A model generated the notes under the pieces. The model was not told the DNA's origin, made no database searches, and saw only the letters and a program-made list of their open reading frames with translations. This document shows, piece after piece, positions 62,240 to 64,000 of a stretch of 64,000 nucleotides of DNA; the first letter of the stretch is position 1; every line of letters begins with the position of its first letter. Where the stretch lies: positions 136,245 through 200,244 of the forward strand of contig JAEDCN010000001.1 in assembly GCA_016294105.1 (NCBI GenBank). The letters are read 5' to 3'. Origin of the DNA: Treponema sp. GTDB taxonomy: Bacteria; Spirochaetota; Spirochaetia; Treponematales; Treponemataceae. A program made the position numbers and the translations under genes.

Positions 62240-62279
62240 TTAGTAGTTGATCAAGACTTCTTTCTTGACCAACTACTAA
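62240..62279 (-). repeat. Long hairpin between cassette 1 and its partner gene
   Basis: TTAGTAGTTGATCAAGA (62240-62256) pairs with TCTTGACCAACTACTAA (62263-62279), 17 bp with one mismatch. The minus-strand sequence after it has only weak Ts, so a processing or attenuation site is as likely as a terminator. Confidence 0.6.
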
Positions 62280-62301
62280 TTTTGAAATCAATATTGGCTA
62301 G

Positions 62302-63951
62302 CTAAAACCATTTCAACGATCCTGATATATGATGACCAGAATGTAATCCCCACTCCCTCAACTTGCTCTGCAAATCATCGAGAGTATGCTCTTGATAAAT
62401 GAAACAGCCATCTGATGTCAAGTTTGTAGATGAATGCACCAACCATCTTCCACCAGGATCATTATCAAGGGCAGCTTTATTAATCCAATCTCCATCCATA
62501 GTCCAAGCGTTGTGTATTTCCATGATATTTTCAACACTATTGTCTAAACTAAGGATTCGCAAAGAATAATCTGACATAACAGTATTTCCCTGAGTCCAAC
62601 CAAAACCATGTAAATAATATGGCTGATCACGATTTATTTCTGCTTTTACTTTCTTCTGTATTTCTCCATTTTCATCCTTATATTCTTCCATAATTCTTTC
62701 AACCACATTATATACGTCCACAGACTGAACATTTCCAGGAGTATATGTATCTAACATTTCATTGTTCAAACCATACTTACGATATGTTATCTGGTCTAAC
62801 TCCCTGTATTGACTCTGCAAAGACTGCGATTTTGTCTCATACGGTTCGGAGTTCGTATTAAAGACATTTGTTTGATAATCAGATTTTCCATAAGTGTATC
62901 CGGATAAGCTCCTTGTATCTCTCACCAGCGATGCCGTTACCACAAACCGATCGTGGTCATAGCTACCATCCCCCTTACCAAAAGAGATATATCCCATGGT
63001 ATCGTTGTCAACCAACTGAAGCCCATCCATAGTTCCACCCTTCCAACTTGTTTTAGGAGTGTAAGTAAAACCATTCTTTTTCAACAAGGCTTCCCCTGCC
63101 AATTTGGTTAGCTGCAATTCCGTCACATCATCGGGCAATCTTCCGCTTCTTTGAATTTTGCTTGCTTCCATATCAGTAACATCGAGAACATCCATCAATG
63201 TCTGCTTGTCATACAAATCAGCATTTCCAAGGTGTGCGCCCAGAAGTTCAGCCGCCCGCTCCCTTCCCAAAAACTGGACAATGGAACCAGCTGCACTTTC
63301 CGTCAGATTCTTATGGAAATCCTTACCAACAAGTTCCCATTCACCATCTTTACCCTCTGCATAATATGCTATCGTCAAATCAGTAATTAATTTACCATCT
63401 TTATCATACTCTGCCTCGAGGAAATGAGTCCCATCACTACGAGAAATCAGCTTCCAATAATCCGCACTAGAATCATAATTCCCAGCAACGTAGTCGCTGA
63501 AGATGGTACTATTACCGTACTGGTAAGCGGCAATGTAGGCATTCAAGTCGTTCTGTAGGTTCTGATTGCCAGACACTAGACTCATGATGCTTTGAGTATA
63601 GCGACTATCTGAGGCCATACTCAGTGCCATCTGGGTGTGGGCGGTGGTGGCAGCTAGGGTTTCACTGCCCTGCTGTTCGGCAGTACCGATGATGCCGTCA
63701 CGATAGGACTCGTGGCCCAGGGCAATGGCGCTGTTGTAGCTGTTGCCACTATTTACCAGCTGTATCAGGCGGCCGCCGACTCCGTTGCTGCTGGTGCGGG
63801 CGGTGAATCCAGCCTGCTCAACAAGCTCAAGCTGGTCAAGGCCACTGGCAAGGCGGGCGGAGGTGTTCTCCTGGGTCCAGTCTCCGTACACGTAGTTGTT
63901 CCACACTGTATCTGACAACTCCTTTCCATAGCTTTGGGCATATGACTCCAA
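62302..63951 (-). CDS. Toxin C-terminal cassette 1 (5'-truncated, no ATG)
   Basis: The frame is open from an in-frame TGA at 63967-63969; the first possible start is TTG at 63951. It encodes YGKELSDTVWNNYVYGDWTQENTSAR, ALGHESYRDGIIGTAEQQGSETLAATTAHTQMAL, the shared block, then a unique tip ending HSSTNLTSDGCFIYQEHTLDDLQSKLREWGLHSGHHISGS. The SDGCF(I) pattern resembles wall-linked Cys enzymes (L,D-transpeptidase-like or DUF5675-like), but this is tentative. The GHESYRDG motif is widespread in large spirochete surface proteins. The fragment lacks its N-terminal half. Confidence 0.6.
   Translation of the reverse strand: MESYAQSYGKELSDTVWNNYVYGDWTQENTSARLASGLDQLELVEQAGFTARTSSNGVGGRLIQLVNSGNSYNSAIALGHESYRDGIIGTAEQQGSETLAATTAHTQMALSMASDSRYTQSIMSLVSGNQNLQNDLNAYIAAYQYGNSTIFSDYVAGNYDSSADYWKLISRSDGTHFLEAEYDKDGKLITDLTIAYYAEGKDGEWELVGKDFHKNLTESAAGSIVQFLGRERAAELLGAHLGNADLYDKQTLMDVLDVTDMEASKIQRSGRLPDDVTELQLTKLAGEALLKKNGFTYTPKTSWKGGTMDGLQLVDNDTMGYISFGKGDGSYDHDRFVVTASLVRDTRSLSGYTYGKSDYQTNVFNTNSEPYETKSQSLQSQYRELDQITYRKYGLNNEMLDTYTPGNVQSVDVYNVVERIMEEYKDENGEIQKKVKAEINRDQPYYLHGFGWTQGNTVMSDYSLRILSLDNSVENIMEIHNAWTMDGDWINKAALDNDPGGRWLVHSSTNLTSDGCFIYQEHTLDDLQSKLREWGLHSGHHISGSLKWF
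63446..63705 (-). repeat. Shared 260-bp toxin segment, copy 1
   Basis: Partner of 60948-61207, offset by exactly 2498 bases. Homology stops at both ends at the same sequence positions, which is how modular cassettes look. Confidence 0.92.
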
Positions 63952-64000
63952 TGCACGCTTGCAAAATCATCTATAACATACCTATTTTATCCCACTTTAA

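Noticed and set aside
1..64000. tRNA, rRNA or CRISPR arrays
   Set aside because: I saw no cloverleaf-like intergenic sequence, no rRNA motifs and no regularly spaced repeats; small RNA genes could still be missed by eye.

Overview
The window looks like a chromosomal segment of a treponeme (Spirochaetota, Treponema or a close relative). The strongest pointers are a P83/100-family antigen (55826-57421), CheW beside recN and NAD kinase genes, several FAGGSKD-type exported binding proteins and lipoproteins, and spirochete-style polymorphic toxin cassettes at the right edge. Most genes are on the minus strand in tight, often overlapping operons. I saw no rRNA, tRNA, CRISPR array or transposase.

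Layout. 0-6 kb: the start of rnfC with a membrane protein and a PAP2-like gene, then an RluA-type synthase and a P-loop/Asp23-like protein on the plus strand, then pcnB. 6-12 kb: a ugpC-type ATPase and a BMP-type nucleoside/sugar ABC transporter whose binding-protein gene is separated from the transporter genes by a terminator-like hairpin. 12-25.4 kb: a long minus-strand housekeeping run (recN, NAD kinase, a DegT-like protein without its PLP lysine, cheW, HEAT protein, tgt, two LptF/G-type permeases, dut, a MutT-type Nudix gene, lipoproteins). 25.5-29.8 kb: secA and folC on the plus strand. 38.4-45 kb: two RluA-family synthases, a YggS-type gene, rsmA and comEC. 45-51.4 kb: CPBP protease, a Gld-like ABC system (DUF4340, GldG-like, permease, ATPase) and ribonuclease Z. 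51.6-58.9 kb (plus strand): a 43-residue membrane peptide, a cysteine hydrolase, a TrmA/RumA-type methyltransferase, a beta-propeller protein, the P83/100 antigen and an OFA-type MFS transporter.

Accessory regions. The first is an island at 29.8-38.4 kb, bounded on the left by an AT-rich gap and the displaced 3' end of an RluA-type gene. It holds one minus-strand operon: dynamin-like GTPase, small membrane protein, giant HerA/FtsK-like ATPase with a Ser/Thr/Gly-rich insert, HNH-type toxin with three DTSKPLDFSND-like repeats, and a probable immunity protein. A divergent XRE regulator and repeated ATTC-N5-GAAT sites sit at its promoter. I regard this as the best candidate for an undescribed system: an energised device that builds, loads or exports a nuclease toxin, or a defence system. 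The second region (59-64 kb) is an array of toxin C-terminal cassettes sharing a 260-bp near-identical segment, each followed by a gene for an exported protein that could be its periplasmic immunity or accessory factor.

Two general signals stand out. Several genes have a -10 box only 6-9 bases before the start codon and no (or an unusably close) Shine-Dalgarno, suggesting leaderless mRNAs. Two GC-rich patches (about 32.2-33.4 and 38.1-39.5 kb) lie inside or across genes, indicating mosaic acquisition.
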